Assembly (NCBI RefSeq): GCF_902459665.1
Contig: NZ_CABPSL010000004.1
Span: forward strand, 124,001 to 188,000
DNA: 64,000 nucleotides
Source of the DNA: Pandoraea cepalis
Lineage (GTDB): Bacteria; Pseudomonadota; Gammaproteobacteria; Burkholderiales; Burkholderiaceae
Direction: 5' to 3'
This document shows, in pieces, positions 7,960 through 16,479 of this stretch. Under the pieces are notes generated by a model. The model saw only the letters and a program-made list of their open reading frames with translations. It searched no databases and was not told the DNA's origin. The number at the start of each line of letters is the position of its first letter. The first letter of the stretch is position 1. Made by a program: the position numbers and the translations under genes.

Positions 7960-9589
7960 TAGGCAGATCGCCTCCATCGGCAAGCCAGGCACGCACGGCG
8001 CGCAATTCATGTTCAAGCGCGCGATCTTCGTCGACGAACGGCGATTGCGCGGTGACCGTTTCGAGCCACGCCCGCAGTGCGGCGGGCAGCGGCGCGGCGT
8101 CCGGCGAGTGCCGCAAGCGTAACTTGACGGCCTGCGCCACCGCGAGCGTGTGAGCGGCGCCGACCTGTTCGGTGAGTGTCAGCACGCGAAGGCAATCGCG
8201 TGCGGCGATCGTTCCCATGCTGACCTTGTCCTGATTGTGCGATTCGGTCGAGCGTGAGAATACGCTGGCCGGCATGGTGTGCTTGAGCGCTTCCGCCGCC
8301 CACGCCGATGCGCCGATCTGCACCGCCTTGAAACCATGGTTGATTGGTGCGCGAGGGCCCGTCGCGCCGCTGAGATTGCGGGGCAGGCCGTTGTTGAACT
8401 TGTCGTCCACCAGCAGGGCGAGTTGGCGATCCATCAGGTCGGCGAGGTTGGCGACCGCCGTCTTCAGGCTGTCCATGGCGAAGGCGATGTGCCCGCCGTA
8501 GAAGTTGCCGCCGTGATGGACTTCGCCGGTGTCGGGATCGATGAGCGGGTTGTCGTTGGCACTGTTGATCTCGTTTTCGACGTCGCGCCGGACCCAGCTC
8601 AGCGCGTCGACGAGCACGCCGATGACGTGCGGAGCGCATCGCAACGAATAGCGATCCTGGAGGCGCGCCTCGGGCGGTTCCGTGCGTCCGGATAAGTCGT
8701 CGCGAATCCATCGGGCGGCGTCGCGCTGACCGTCGTGCGGCTTGGCGTCGAACAGCGTCGGATGGAAGTGCGCGGCGCGGCCGTCGAGCGCTACGGTCGT
8801 CAACGCTGTGAGCCGGGCGGCCAGACGCGCCAGCGTGCGACTGCGTGCGAAGGCGAGACTCGCCAGCGCGGTCATGACGGCCGTGCCGTTCATGAGCGCG
8901 AGGCCTTCCTTCGGGGCCAGCGTGATCGGCGCGCCCCCCGTGGCGGCCAGGGCCGCCGACGCTGCGCAGAGGCGGCCGCGATACGTCACGTCGCGCTCGC
9001 CGATGAGCGTAGCCGCGACGTACGACAGCGGCGTGAGGTCGCCGCTCGCGCCGACCGAGCCTTCGGACGGAATGCGCGGCAGCACGTCGTGGGCGAGCAG
9101 GTGGACGAGTGCCTCGAGGAGTTCCGGGCGCACGGCCGAGTACCCCTGGGCGAGCGACGCCAGCCGGCACGCGAGCACGGCGCGCACGGCCGGGTCGTCG
9201 AGCCATTCGCCCATGCCGCACCCATGGTAGCGCGTCAGTTGTGCGGGCAATGCTTCGATGAGCGACATGGGCACGTCGACGACACAGGCATCGCCGTAAC
9301 CGGTCGTGACGCCGTAGACGGGACGACCGGCCGCAAGGTGCGCGTGCAGCGCGCTCACGCCGCGGCGTATGCGGTCTTGCCACACGGGGTTGGTGGACAG
9401 ACGCGCGCTGCGGGTGCGTCGGGCCAGCGCGAGAATGTCTTCGATCGTCAGACGGGCCTGGCCGAACACGACGGCCGGCGCTGTCGCGCGGCGCGCGTCG
9501 GCGTCAGGGGGCGCGTCGTGAAGCCCATGGCGCGGGGGTGTGCCGGCGCGCGCATCGGCGTCGCTCAGTGAAGTCGGTAGTTGCATCAT
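7949..9589 (-). CDS. MIO-type aromatic amino-acid ammonia-lyase (HAL/TAL family)
   Basis: A 546-residue member of the histidine/tyrosine/phenylalanine ammonia-lyase family, which eliminates ammonia from an aromatic amino acid to give an unsaturated acid. The Ala-Ser-Gly that cyclises to the MIO cofactor is in SVGASGDLTPLSYVAA; other family motifs are YGVTTGYGDA, NDNPLIDPDTGEVHHGGNF and QDKVSMGT. At the substrate-selectivity site the pair is Tyr-His (LTRYHGCGMG), not the Ser-His of histidase. In this cluster the likely role is making a cinnamate or coumarate starter for the aryl head group; substrate is not proven by sequence. It has about 35 extra N-terminal residues over typical lyases. Confidence 0.88.
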   Translation of the reverse strand: MMQLPTSLSDADARAGTPPRHGLHDAPPDADARRATAPAVVFGQARLTIEDILALARRTRSARLSTNPVWQDRIRRGVSALHAHLAAGRPVYGVTTGYGDACVVDVPMSLIEALPAQLTRYHGCGMGEWLDDPAVRAVLACRLASLAQGYSAVRPELLEALVHLLAHDVLPRIPSEGSVGASGDLTPLSYVAATLIGERDVTYRGRLCAASAALAATGGAPITLAPKEGLALMNGTAVMTALASLAFARSRTLARLAARLTALTTVALDGRAAHFHPTLFDAKPHDGQRDAARWIRDDLSGRTEPPEARLQDRYSLRCAPHVIGVLVDALSWVRRDVENEINSANDNPLIDPDTGEVHHGGNFYGGHIAFAMDSLKTAVANLADLMDRQLALLVDDKFNNGLPRNLSGATGPRAPINHGFKAVQIGASAWAAEALKHTMPASVFSRSTESHNQDKVSMGTIAARDCLRVLTLTEQVGAAHTLAVAQAVKLRLRHSPDAAPLPAALRAWLETVTAQSPFVDEDRALEHELRAVRAWLADGGDLPNDD

Positions 9590-11382
9590 GATTGTGGCGA
9601 CTTGCCTCGCCAGAAATCGAAAAAGTTGAACCACTGCATCGGGTACTGACGGCAGTAGTGCTCGAGCCGACGCGCATAGCGCTCGGCGTAGGTGCGCAGG
9701 GCGACCTCGCGTTGGGCGCGCGGCAACGCCACGGCATCGGCGAACGGTTCGAAATAGAGTCGGTAAGACGCTTTGTCGCGCAGGCAGAAAAGCAGATACA
9801 CCGGGCACTCGAGCAAGGCGGCGAGAATGAACGGCCCTTGCGCGAACGGCGCCGATGCGCCGAGGAACGGGGCCGGCACGACCCGACCACCCTCGGTGGA
9901 AGGCACGCGGTCTCCGACGATGACAAGCCAGTCGCCCCGGTCGATGCGCTCACGCAGCATGATGGCCGTGGCGGGGCCGATGTCGTCGACCTCGATCAGG
10001 TTCTCGGCAAACGCGTCGTTCGACCCGGCGAGCATCGAGCGGAATCGCTGGGCGTGACGGGTGTAGACCACGGCATGGATGCGGTCGATGCCGCGCGAAC
10101 GGGCGAGTGCGCGGGTCATCTCCAGGTTGCCGAGGTGCGAGCCGATGACGAGGGCGCCGCGCGCATCGCTGGCCGCCGCGTCGAGCGTGGCACGGTCGTC
10201 GATCTGGACATGGCGCTCGCCGAGGAGTCCGCGCCAGGCGGCGAATTTATCCAGTGCCGCGTTGGCAAACGCCAGAAGATGCCGGAACGTGTGCCATCGC
10301 GTGGGCGCCGGCAGCCCGAGTTCGGGGGCTGCGTTCCGGAGCCGCTGCTGATAATCGCGCGAGGCCGCGCACGCTTGTGTGTCCTTCAGCGCGAAATAGG
10401 CCGCCACGGGAATCAGGCAGACGCGCGCCGTGCGCAGACCGAAGCACCGGCAAGCCAGTGCCAACAGGCGCATGCCCAGCAAGCTGCCGCGCTCGGGGCG
10501 CCGCCACCACGCCAGGCCGTCGTCGACGGTGGGCGTTGCGGAGGATGTCGCGGAGGATGTTGCGGCGGCCGGCATGGCTGCCACCGCCTGGGCATGTGCA
10601 CTCGGCTTGCGGCGGCACTTCCGCCACAGCAGTCCCGGCGCGCGCGGGATCATGGCGCATACGAGCCGCGTGTGCATCCAGGAAATGCCGACGTTGTCGC
10701 GCAACATCTGGAAGTGCGAAACCCCGTTCTCCGGATAGACGACGCGTGTGCGCCGGCTCTGGATCGGCACGCCGCGCCAGTACAGACGCACCAGAATGTC
10801 GGTGTCGAAGGCCATGCGCGATGGTGGCCGGTGGCGCGCCAGCAGCGCGGTGGTGGCCGAAAGCGGATAGACCCGGAAGCCGCACATCGAATCGGCGATG
10901 TCGAACGACAATGTCTCGATCCACACCCAGAAGTGCGTGATGTAGCGGCCATACAAACGCCCCTTGGGCACGGACGCGTCGTAGCGTGGCGTGCCGCAGA
11001 TCACGGCGCTCGGGTGCTGGCGGGCGTCTTCGAGAAAGGCGGAGACGTCGCACAGATCGTGCTGACCGTCGGCATCGACTTGCAGGGCGTGCGTAAATCC
11101 GAGCGCGTGGGCGCGGCGCAATCCGTGGGAGACGGCGCCGCCTTTGCCGACGTTGCGCGGTAGCCGTTCCAGCGTCACGGTCTGCGGGTGGTTGGCCTGA
11201 ATGGCCACGAGCAAGTCGCGCGTCGGGGCGTCGCTCCCGTCATCGACCAGCAGCACCGGAAGGCCTTGCGCGAGCAGCGTGTCGACGATGCGTGCGATTT
11301 GCGCCGGGTGGTTGTACACCGGGATCAGCACGCACGGCAGGAAAGGGCATGGCGACAGGCTGGGACCGAGTGTTGTCGTCAT
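9586..11382 (-). CDS. glycosyltransferase family 2 fused to a lysophospholipid-type acyltransferase (ApeJ-like)
   Basis: A 598-residue two-domain protein. Residues about 10-240 are a GT-A glycosyltransferase: VLIPVYNHP, LLVDDGSDAPT, then QVDADGQHD, the DxD-like metal motif, as in dolichol-phosphate sugar transferases. Residues about 300-595 are an HtrB/LPLAT-type acyltransferase with VIGSHLGNLE, GDRVPSTEGG and PVYLLFCLRD. In aryl-polyene systems such a protein is thought to help join the polyene to its lipid or sugar anchor. The start at MTTTLGPS overlaps the ligase/dehydratase stop; the 140 codons before it are out of frame with known protein. Confidence 0.88.
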   Translation of the reverse strand: MTTTLGPSLSPCPFLPCVLIPVYNHPAQIARIVDTLLAQGLPVLLVDDGSDAPTRDLLVAIQANHPQTVTLERLPRNVGKGGAVSHGLRRAHALGFTHALQVDADGQHDLCDVSAFLEDARQHPSAVICGTPRYDASVPKGRLYGRYITHFWVWIETLSFDIADSMCGFRVYPLSATTALLARHRPPSRMAFDTDILVRLYWRGVPIQSRRTRVVYPENGVSHFQMLRDNVGISWMHTRLVCAMIPRAPGLLWRKCRRKPSAHAQAVAAMPAAATSSATSSATPTVDDGLAWWRRPERGSLLGMRLLALACRCFGLRTARVCLIPVAAYFALKDTQACAASRDYQQRLRNAAPELGLPAPTRWHTFRHLLAFANAALDKFAAWRGLLGERHVQIDDRATLDAAASDARGALVIGSHLGNLEMTRALARSRGIDRIHAVVYTRHAQRFRSMLAGSNDAFAENLIEVDDIGPATAIMLRERIDRGDWLVIVGDRVPSTEGGRVVPAPFLGASAPFAQGPFILAALLECPVYLLFCLRDKASYRLYFEPFADAVALPRAQREVALRTYAERYARRLEHYCRQYPMQWFNFFDFWRGKSPQS

Positions 11383-13310
11383 CGTTGCGCCTCTCCGGCA
11401 AGCGCGGGCGGCGCGGCGTAGACGAGATATCCGGTCGCGGCAGGTCCGCGGGCACCTTCGTAGGCGTAGTGCACGCGACGGCGTGAGGTATCGAACGTCA
11501 GCGTGAGGTCGAAGCGTGTTCCCGGCAATACGGGCGCGGAGAATTTGACTTGATGTAACGACGTTGGCGCGACCGCCCAGCCATGACGTGCGGCGTCTTG
11601 CGACGCATGCGCTGCGGCAAACCGCGTTGCCCAGTCGATCAGCACCACGCCGGGCAGCAGCGGCAGTCCTGGAAAGTGACCGTTGAAGTGCGCCAGCTCG
11701 GGCGGCACGCGCAGGGACATCACGAGCGAACCGTCGAGTGCGGTTGCGGGGGCAGGGTCGTCGGCATCGTTCCACCGAACGCCCAGCACCGAGGGCAGCC
11801 ACGGGGACGCCGGTGTGAAAAGTGCCGCAATGTCAGCGGCCGTGCGCTTGCCGCGTTCATTGACGGGCAATGTCATCAGGAAACGCCAGCGCTTCGGGAG
11901 CATCGTCGCATCGAAGGTCGCGGCCAACGCGTGACGCAGCGTCTCACGCACGGTCTTGAGCGAGCGCTCTCGCCAAGCGCACCGGCCGGCAGGGCTGAGG
12001 ACGACGGCGACGGCGAGGCGTCCCGCGACCACGGCCGCGGCGGCATCGTCGATCCATTCGTGGCGCAGCAGCGCCGCTTCAACGCCGGGCAATGAGAGCC
12101 GCTTGCCCTCGATCTTGACGGTGCGATCGAGGCGCCCCGTCAAGGCGAACGACCCGTCGGGATGCACGACGGCGCCGTCGTCGGTCGGCCACCAGCGCCC
12201 GTGGTTGACACGCGGCGAGCAGATTGCCAGTGCACCCTCGTCGGTCAATCGCACGCGTGTGTCGTCGAGCGGGGTCCAGTCGGACGTGCGATCCTGCTGA
12301 CGCCACGCGATGCCGCCTGTTTCCGTACTGCCGAACACTTCGACCGGGGCGTGCGCCACGTCTGCCGGCAACGAAGGCCGAGCGGTTCGCACGAGGTGGG
12401 CGCATTGCAGCGCCGCGTCCTTGGGCAGTGGACCGCCCGACGAGAAGGTGAGGCGGGGCGCATCGCGCCAAACGTCGTCGCCCAGCCATGCGGGCCAACG
12501 CGTCAGCTGCGCGGGGCCAGCGATCCAGACGACGGCAGGCCACGTGCGCCACTGCTGCGTTTGCGAGGGCTCCGCGAAGGTGTGCCGAGCAAACGGCACG
12601 CCAGCGGCCAACGGCCAGAGCATGCGAAACCACAGCCCGTAGATGTGATGGCACGGCACGCTCGCGACGACGAGCGCCGCTTGCAATTGCGCACCCCAAT
12701 GCCGGTGCAGCATCTGCACTTCGTCATCGAGTTGCGCGAGCGTCTTCGTGATGGCTTTCGGCTCGCCGGTACTTCCCGAGGTGTAGACAATCAATTCGCT
12801 CGAGGCGGGCAGCGCTGCGGCGAGCGCCGTGTGCCCGATCCCTGGCACGACGTTCATGTCATCACGACGATCCGCACAGGAAGCCAACGTGGCCGCATCG
12901 ATGGCCTCGTCGAAGGCGAAGGCGAAGTCGCGGCGTGTCTGGGTCAGTGCGTTGGGTAACACGACCGGGGTTCGCCCCGCGGCCCACGCGGCGAAAAGGG
13001 CGCAGCTCATGTCGTACGGATCGTCCAGACACATCGCCAGTCGCAGGGCAGGGCGTGCCGCAAAGACAGCGTGCAACGCCCCGACGCGTTCGCGCCAGGC
13101 GCGCGTGGTGAGCGAGCCAAACGTGCCGAGCCCATGCACGTCGTCTGCGGCGGATCGGCCGTCCACGCATACGACGAGCGACGGCGCGCGAGGCGCGCGC
13201 AGCAGTTCGGCTAGCGGCGTGCACGCGCAGGGCGCCAGTCCTGCGGAACGCTCGTGTGAGGCAGGCGATGCTGACGGGGCGGACGATTCGATCGAGGCGG
13301 GAACGCTCAT
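11379..13310 (-). CDS. AMP-dependent acyl ligase fused to hot-dog dehydratase (ApeH-ApeI-like)
   Basis: A 643-residue fusion. The first part (about residues 1-520) is an ANL-superfamily ligase: ELIVYTSGSTGEPKAITKTL is the ATP loop, GSTETGGIAWR the adenine motif, and LTGRLDRTVKIEGKR the hinge with the A8 Lys. It activates the aryl starter acid and loads it on a carrier protein. The last 130 residues are a FabA/ApeI-like dehydratase with AHFNGHFPGLPLLPGVVLID, keeping the catalytic His but with Asp at the usual Glu position. The start was set at MSVPASIESS, which overlaps the membrane-protein stop (ATGA). In other aryl-polyene clusters the two functions can be separate genes. Confidence 0.9.
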   Translation of the reverse strand: MSVPASIESSAPSASPASHERSAGLAPCACTPLAELLRAPRAPSLVVCVDGRSAADDVHGLGTFGSLTTRAWRERVGALHAVFAARPALRLAMCLDDPYDMSCALFAAWAAGRTPVVLPNALTQTRRDFAFAFDEAIDAATLASCADRRDDMNVVPGIGHTALAAALPASSELIVYTSGSTGEPKAITKTLAQLDDEVQMLHRHWGAQLQAALVVASVPCHHIYGLWFRMLWPLAAGVPFARHTFAEPSQTQQWRTWPAVVWIAGPAQLTRWPAWLGDDVWRDAPRLTFSSGGPLPKDAALQCAHLVRTARPSLPADVAHAPVEVFGSTETGGIAWRQQDRTSDWTPLDDTRVRLTDEGALAICSPRVNHGRWWPTDDGAVVHPDGSFALTGRLDRTVKIEGKRLSLPGVEAALLRHEWIDDAAAAVVAGRLAVAVVLSPAGRCAWRERSLKTVRETLRHALAATFDATMLPKRWRFLMTLPVNERGKRTAADIAALFTPASPWLPSVLGVRWNDADDPAPATALDGSLVMSLRVPPELAHFNGHFPGLPLLPGVVLIDWATRFAAAHASQDAARHGWAVAPTSLHQVKFSAPVLPGTRFDLTLTFDTSRRRVHYAYEGARGPAATGYLVYAAPPALAGEAQR

Positions 13311-13957
13311 GCCGCGCCCTCCGGCGGCGACGTGCCTGCCGCGCAAGCGGACGCTTTTCGCGCCAACATGCGCCGACGCCACCACCATTCCGCCGCAAAC
13401 AGCAGGCCGATCAGTACGTATGCGATTCCGCCGTTATAGAGCGACCAGATCTCCCGCGACGCCCAAAGCGCCGTGGCGAGCGCGACGGCGCCGTTGAAGA
13501 TGAAAAATACGATCCACACGCGAGTGACGTTGCGCAGGTAGGGCGTCGCGTCCACCGGCAGGTCGGGCTGATGCAACCGCGCGATGCGCTCGACCATCGA
13601 CATGGGGGCGCGGAGCGACATCGCAAACGTGAGCCCCATCCCGAGATTGACAGCGACCGGATAACACCGCAGCAACAGCTCGCTGTTGCTCAGCGCTGTC
13701 GCGAACGCGAGCGCGGCCAATCCACCGGCCACCGCCCATTCGACGGGCATAAGCAGCCGATGGGCGCGCAAGTTGTGCCGGTATCGCAGGCCGAGGCCGG
13801 CAAGGAGCAGCAGTGCCAGATAGCGCGGCGGAACCAGCGAGATTCCGGCGAGGATCAGCACCGGGTAGGCGAGTGCCGCGACGACAGATGGCCAGCGGAC
13901 TCGGGCTTGTGGGGTGCGCGGCAATGACGCTGGCGCGTCGGCGTGAAGTCGGGGCAT
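13307..13957 (-). CDS. polytopic membrane protein of the aryl-polyene cluster (COG4648-like, ApeG-like)
   Basis: A 216-residue inner-membrane protein with about six predicted helices (for example VVAALAYPVLILAGISLV, RYLALLLLAGLGL, VWIVFFIFNGAVALATALW and GIAYVLIGLLFAAEWWW) and a basic C-terminal tail. The loop between helices carries MSMVERIARLHQPDLP, which resembles the predicted COG4648 membrane proteins found beside aryl-polyene carrier proteins. Biochemical role unknown. It lies 9 bases after the second carrier-protein gene and overlaps the ligase start. Confidence 0.82.
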   Translation of the reverse strand: MPRLHADAPASLPRTPQARVRWPSVVAALAYPVLILAGISLVPPRYLALLLLAGLGLRYRHNLRAHRLLMPVEWAVAGGLAALAFATALSNSELLLRCYPVAVNLGMGLTFAMSLRAPMSMVERIARLHQPDLPVDATPYLRNVTRVWIVFFIFNGAVALATALWASREIWSLYNGGIAYVLIGLLFAAEWWWRRRMLARKASACAAGTSPPEGAA

Positions 13958-13966
13958 GCCGGACGA

Positions 13967-14236
13967 TCAGTCGTTGAGCAACGTACGCACGGCCGCCACA
14001 ACGTCGTCGACGGTGCGCACGCTCTTGAACTCGTCGGGCTTGATGCGTTTGCCCGTCAGGCGCTGCAGTTGGATGGCAAGGTCTACGGCATCGATGCTGT
14101 CGAGGTCAAGCTCCTCGAACAGGTGCGCCTGCAAGGTCACCCGTTCGGGTTCGATCTCGAAGGTGTCGTGCAGGATGGTGCGCAAACGGGAAAGGATGTC
14201 TTCGTCGGACAAGGGCAACGTCAATGAACTCATCAT
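13967..14236 (-). CDS. acyl carrier protein 2 (aryl-polyene, ApeF-like)
   Basis: An 89-residue acyl carrier protein with the phosphopantetheine attachment Ser in LDLDSIDAVDLAIQL. The rest is the usual four-helix pattern and it is acidic around the Ser. Two carrier proteins side by side are typical of aryl-polyene loci; one carries the growing polyene, the role of the other is less clear. There are two Met codons at the start (14,236 and 14,233); the first is given. Confidence 0.92.
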   Translation of the reverse strand: MMSSLTLPLSDEDILSRLRTILHDTFEIEPERVTLQAHLFEELDLDSIDAVDLAIQLQRLTGKRIKPDEFKSVRTVDDVVAAVRTLLND

Positions 14237-14245
14237 TCGGTTTCC

Positions 14246-14509
14246 TTACTGGGTGCAGCCGCGCTCGCGCAGCAACTGGGCGAGGGTGGCAACACTGCGG
14301 AACTGGGCGCGCGCGGCGTCGTCGCCCGCTTCGATTTGCAGGCCGAAGCGCTTGCGCAGGGCGATGCCCAACTCGAGCGCATCGATGGAGTCCAGGCCGA
14401 GGCCATCGCCGAACAAGGGAATGTCGTCGGCGATGTCGTCCACCGCAATGTCTTCCAGTTCAAGGGACTGGACGATCAATTGCTTGATTTCAAGTTCTAG
14501 TGAAGCCAT
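14246..14509 (-). CDS. acyl carrier protein 1 (aryl-polyene, ApeE-like)
   Basis: An 87-residue acyl carrier protein. The 4'-phosphopantetheine Ser is in GLGLDSIDALELGIAL, and the N-terminal helix is ELEIKQLIVQSLELED. The start lies 20 bases inside the 3' end of the acyltransferase gene, so expression is probably coupled. It is followed 9 bases later by a second carrier-protein gene. By position it corresponds to the carrier that receives the aryl starter from the AMP ligase in the Xenorhabdus pathway; this is inference. Confidence 0.92.
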   Translation of the reverse strand: MASLELEIKQLIVQSLELEDIAVDDIADDIPLFGDGLGLDSIDALELGIALRKRFGLQIEAGDDAARAQFRSVATLAQLLRERGCTQ

Positions 14510-15329
14510 GTTGAGAAATCTGATCGATGAAAAAATGTTCGGCGAGCGCCGTCAGGCGTCTCGCCGCCAATGGGGCAAGCACGTCCTCGTTGGCGGGCGC
14601 GAAGCGAACCGGCGCGGCGGCCACGTGCTCGCTCAAGTCGTCTTCCAGCACACGAACGCGCAGGGTCGGCGTGGATGGGGGGAGTGAGTGCCACCGGTGT
14701 TGTTTCGTATAGGCAGGCGGATCACAGTCGATCAGCACGGGCAGGATCGGGCAGTCATGTGCCAGCGCGATGTGCGCGAAACCCCGGGAGAACTTGCCGA
14801 GCTGGCCTCGCGACGGGCTGCGTGTGCCTTCGGGAAACACGATGAGGGGCACCGCGTCGGCCAGCGCCGCTTCGCTGGCACCGACGAGCGAGGGTCCGCC
14901 GTCGTTACGGAGATAGCCGGCCGCGCGTACGATGCCGGCGAACAGCGGGTTGCGCCAGTGCCGACTGGTGACGATGCAGCAGGCGCGCGGCATGAGTGAG
15001 AGCAACACCATGACGTCCATGTACGACGGGTGATTGGCGATCACGATGGCGCGGCCCAGGTGCCGCAGTTTCTCGGCATTCTGGATGTCGAAGCGGATGA
15101 CGCCCAGGGCACGCGAAGCCGCGACGAGCGCGGCGAAGCCGTGATGCACGATAGCCATGGCGCAGCGGCGGCGGCGGCGCGTGGACATCGGAAGCAAAAG
15201 GAGTGCGGGGAATACGATCAGCGAAAAGAGGAGACCGCCGACGGCGAAGCACGACCATAGCCACAGCGACGCCGTGCGCCGCCGCAGGAGCTCCCACCGT
15301 AGTTGTGTACAAGAATCAGACATTGGCAT
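14490..15329 (-). CDS. 1-acylglycerol-3-phosphate-type acyltransferase (aryl-polyene, ApeD-like)
   Basis: A 279-residue LPLAT/PlsC-family acyltransferase anchored by an N-terminal hydrophobic segment (about residues 20-47, LWSCFAVGGLLFSLIVFPAL). The catalytic HX4D motif reads NHPSYMD, and the acceptor-site block is VFPEGTRSPS. It would transfer an acyl chain, possibly the polyene itself, to a lipid or sugar acceptor in the inner membrane. The gene starts 14 bases inside the 3' end of the chain-length-factor gene. Confidence 0.88.
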   Translation of the reverse strand: MPMSDSCTQLRWELLRRRTASLWLWSCFAVGGLLFSLIVFPALLLLPMSTRRRRRCAMAIVHHGFAALVAASRALGVIRFDIQNAEKLRHLGRAIVIANHPSYMDVMVLLSLMPRACCIVTSRHWRNPLFAGIVRAAGYLRNDGGPSLVGASEAALADAVPLIVFPEGTRSPSRGQLGKFSRGFAHIALAHDCPILPVLIDCDPPAYTKQHRWHSLPPSTPTLRVRVLEDDLSEHVAAAPVRFAPANEDVLAPLAARRLTALAEHFFIDQISQHGFTRT

Positions 15330-16155
15330 GCCGTGCGTCCTCGTGCCATTCCCACTGCCAATCGTGGCGTTCGCCGCGCCAGAGGTCGCTGCCGCCCTCC
15401 AGCAGCGACGTGACCAGACTCTGACATTGCGCGCGGCGCTCCGCGTGCGCCTCGCGAGCGGTCGGCAGATGCATCGTGCAGGTCAGGCGCGCGGTGGCAC
15501 CGGATTCGATCAGTAGCGCCAGAGCGCTCGCGCTGTCGTCGATCTGGCGCGACGTCGGGCCAAAGCAGGCCGGCGGCGCTTCGAAGGCGTAAATCACCAG
15601 CAGCGGCGCGTCGGGGGCCTCCCGATGTTGCGTCCATGCGTCGAGCAATGCGTAGCCAAGCGTATCGTCGAGCGCGGCGATGGCATTGATGGCCGAGCGG
15701 TCGTCGCGCGCAATGCTGAGCACGCCGGGGGTTGCATTGAGGACCGACAAGCTGAACGCGGTTGGCGAGGGCGGCTCGCCGCGAACCAGCGCGTCAAGCA
15801 TTTGCGTGGTGCGCTGGATCTCGCCGTGCTGAGAGGCGTACACGACCCGGCACTTGGGCGGCAGCGGACCGCACGCCGTGGCGGCCGACAACGCCAGTCG
15901 GGCGAGCGGGCTCAGACGCCGGCGCAACATGGGATCGATGTCGCCGACCTCCGGCTTGCGGGCCGACGCTGCGTCATGTTGACGATAGGCCCACCGGCGC
16001 ACAGGCAATGCCCAGTGGGCAACGGTGCGGGACGATCCAGCCGTCGCCGAGTGCGCGGGCACCGTGGGTAGCGGCGTCGATTCCCCAGCGGGAACGGCTT
16101 CCGAACTCCATAGGGCTGTGCGACGCATCGTTCGCGGGTCGATGTTGTCTGGCAT
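15316..16155 (-). CDS. ketosynthase-like chain-length factor (aryl-polyene, ApeC-like)
   Basis: A 279-residue short ketosynthase-like protein of the Ketoacyl-synt_2 type. The segment aligned with the nucleophile region reads FSLSVLNATPGVLSIA and has no Cys, so it should not be catalytic; this is the pattern of a chain-length factor that pairs with a catalytic ketosynthase. The N-terminal 40 residues are low complexity and Pro/Ala/Thr rich, so the true start may be the Met at 16,128; no good Shine-Dalgarno precedes either. It is the first gene of the operon. Confidence 0.82.
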   Translation of the reverse strand: MPDNIDPRTMRRTALWSSEAVPAGESTPLPTVPAHSATAGSSRTVAHWALPVRRWAYRQHDAASARKPEVGDIDPMLRRRLSPLARLALSAATACGPLPPKCRVVYASQHGEIQRTTQMLDALVRGEPPSPTAFSLSVLNATPGVLSIARDDRSAINAIAALDDTLGYALLDAWTQHREAPDAPLLVIYAFEAPPACFGPTSRQIDDSASALALLIESGATARLTCTMHLPTAREAHAERRAQCQSLVTSLLEGGSDLWRGERHDWQWEWHEDARHANV

Positions 16156-16479
16156 GGCGTTTGAGTGAAAAAAAGCGATTGCCGCTTTGCTGAGCCACGC
16201 GCTGTTTCGCTAAATGCGTTGTCACGGCCGTCGCTCGATACGGCCGGATATGGCGGGAGATTCGATAATGAATCGGGTCGCCCTTCCATAGCCCCCCAAA
16301 AATGGTTGGCGAGCAATTATAGCCAAATGTAAGACACCGAAATATCTGTCAGGCGAAATTTGTGGCGTTTCCGCAGGAAATCAGGAAATGCCTAATGACA
16401 GTTTTGGGCGAACGTCTCGGGCGTCATCCAGAAACGGCGGGGCGCATCCCCTTGAGGCGACAAGCGTGAAGGGGTCGCA
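16156..16479. other. 324-base intergenic region upstream of the aryl-polyene operon
   Basis: No gene is seen here. It carries the candidate -10 box described separately and is more AT-rich than its surroundings between 16,260 and 16,400. A 6-base inverted repeat (CCCCTT at 16,448-16,453 and AAGGGG at 16,469-16,474) lies just after the stop of the TANGO2-like gene and could be part of its terminator, though there is no U-tract. Confidence 0.5.
16316..16321 (-). promoter_or_regulatory. candidate -10 box of the aryl-polyene operon
   Basis: Read on the minus strand, this hexamer is a perfect TATAAT, inside an AT-rich patch upstream of the first cluster gene. A start about 7 bases further would give a 5' leader of about 150 bases. 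No convincing -35 box at 16-18 bases was found (best TATTTC), so the promoter may need an activator. Confidence 0.4.
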
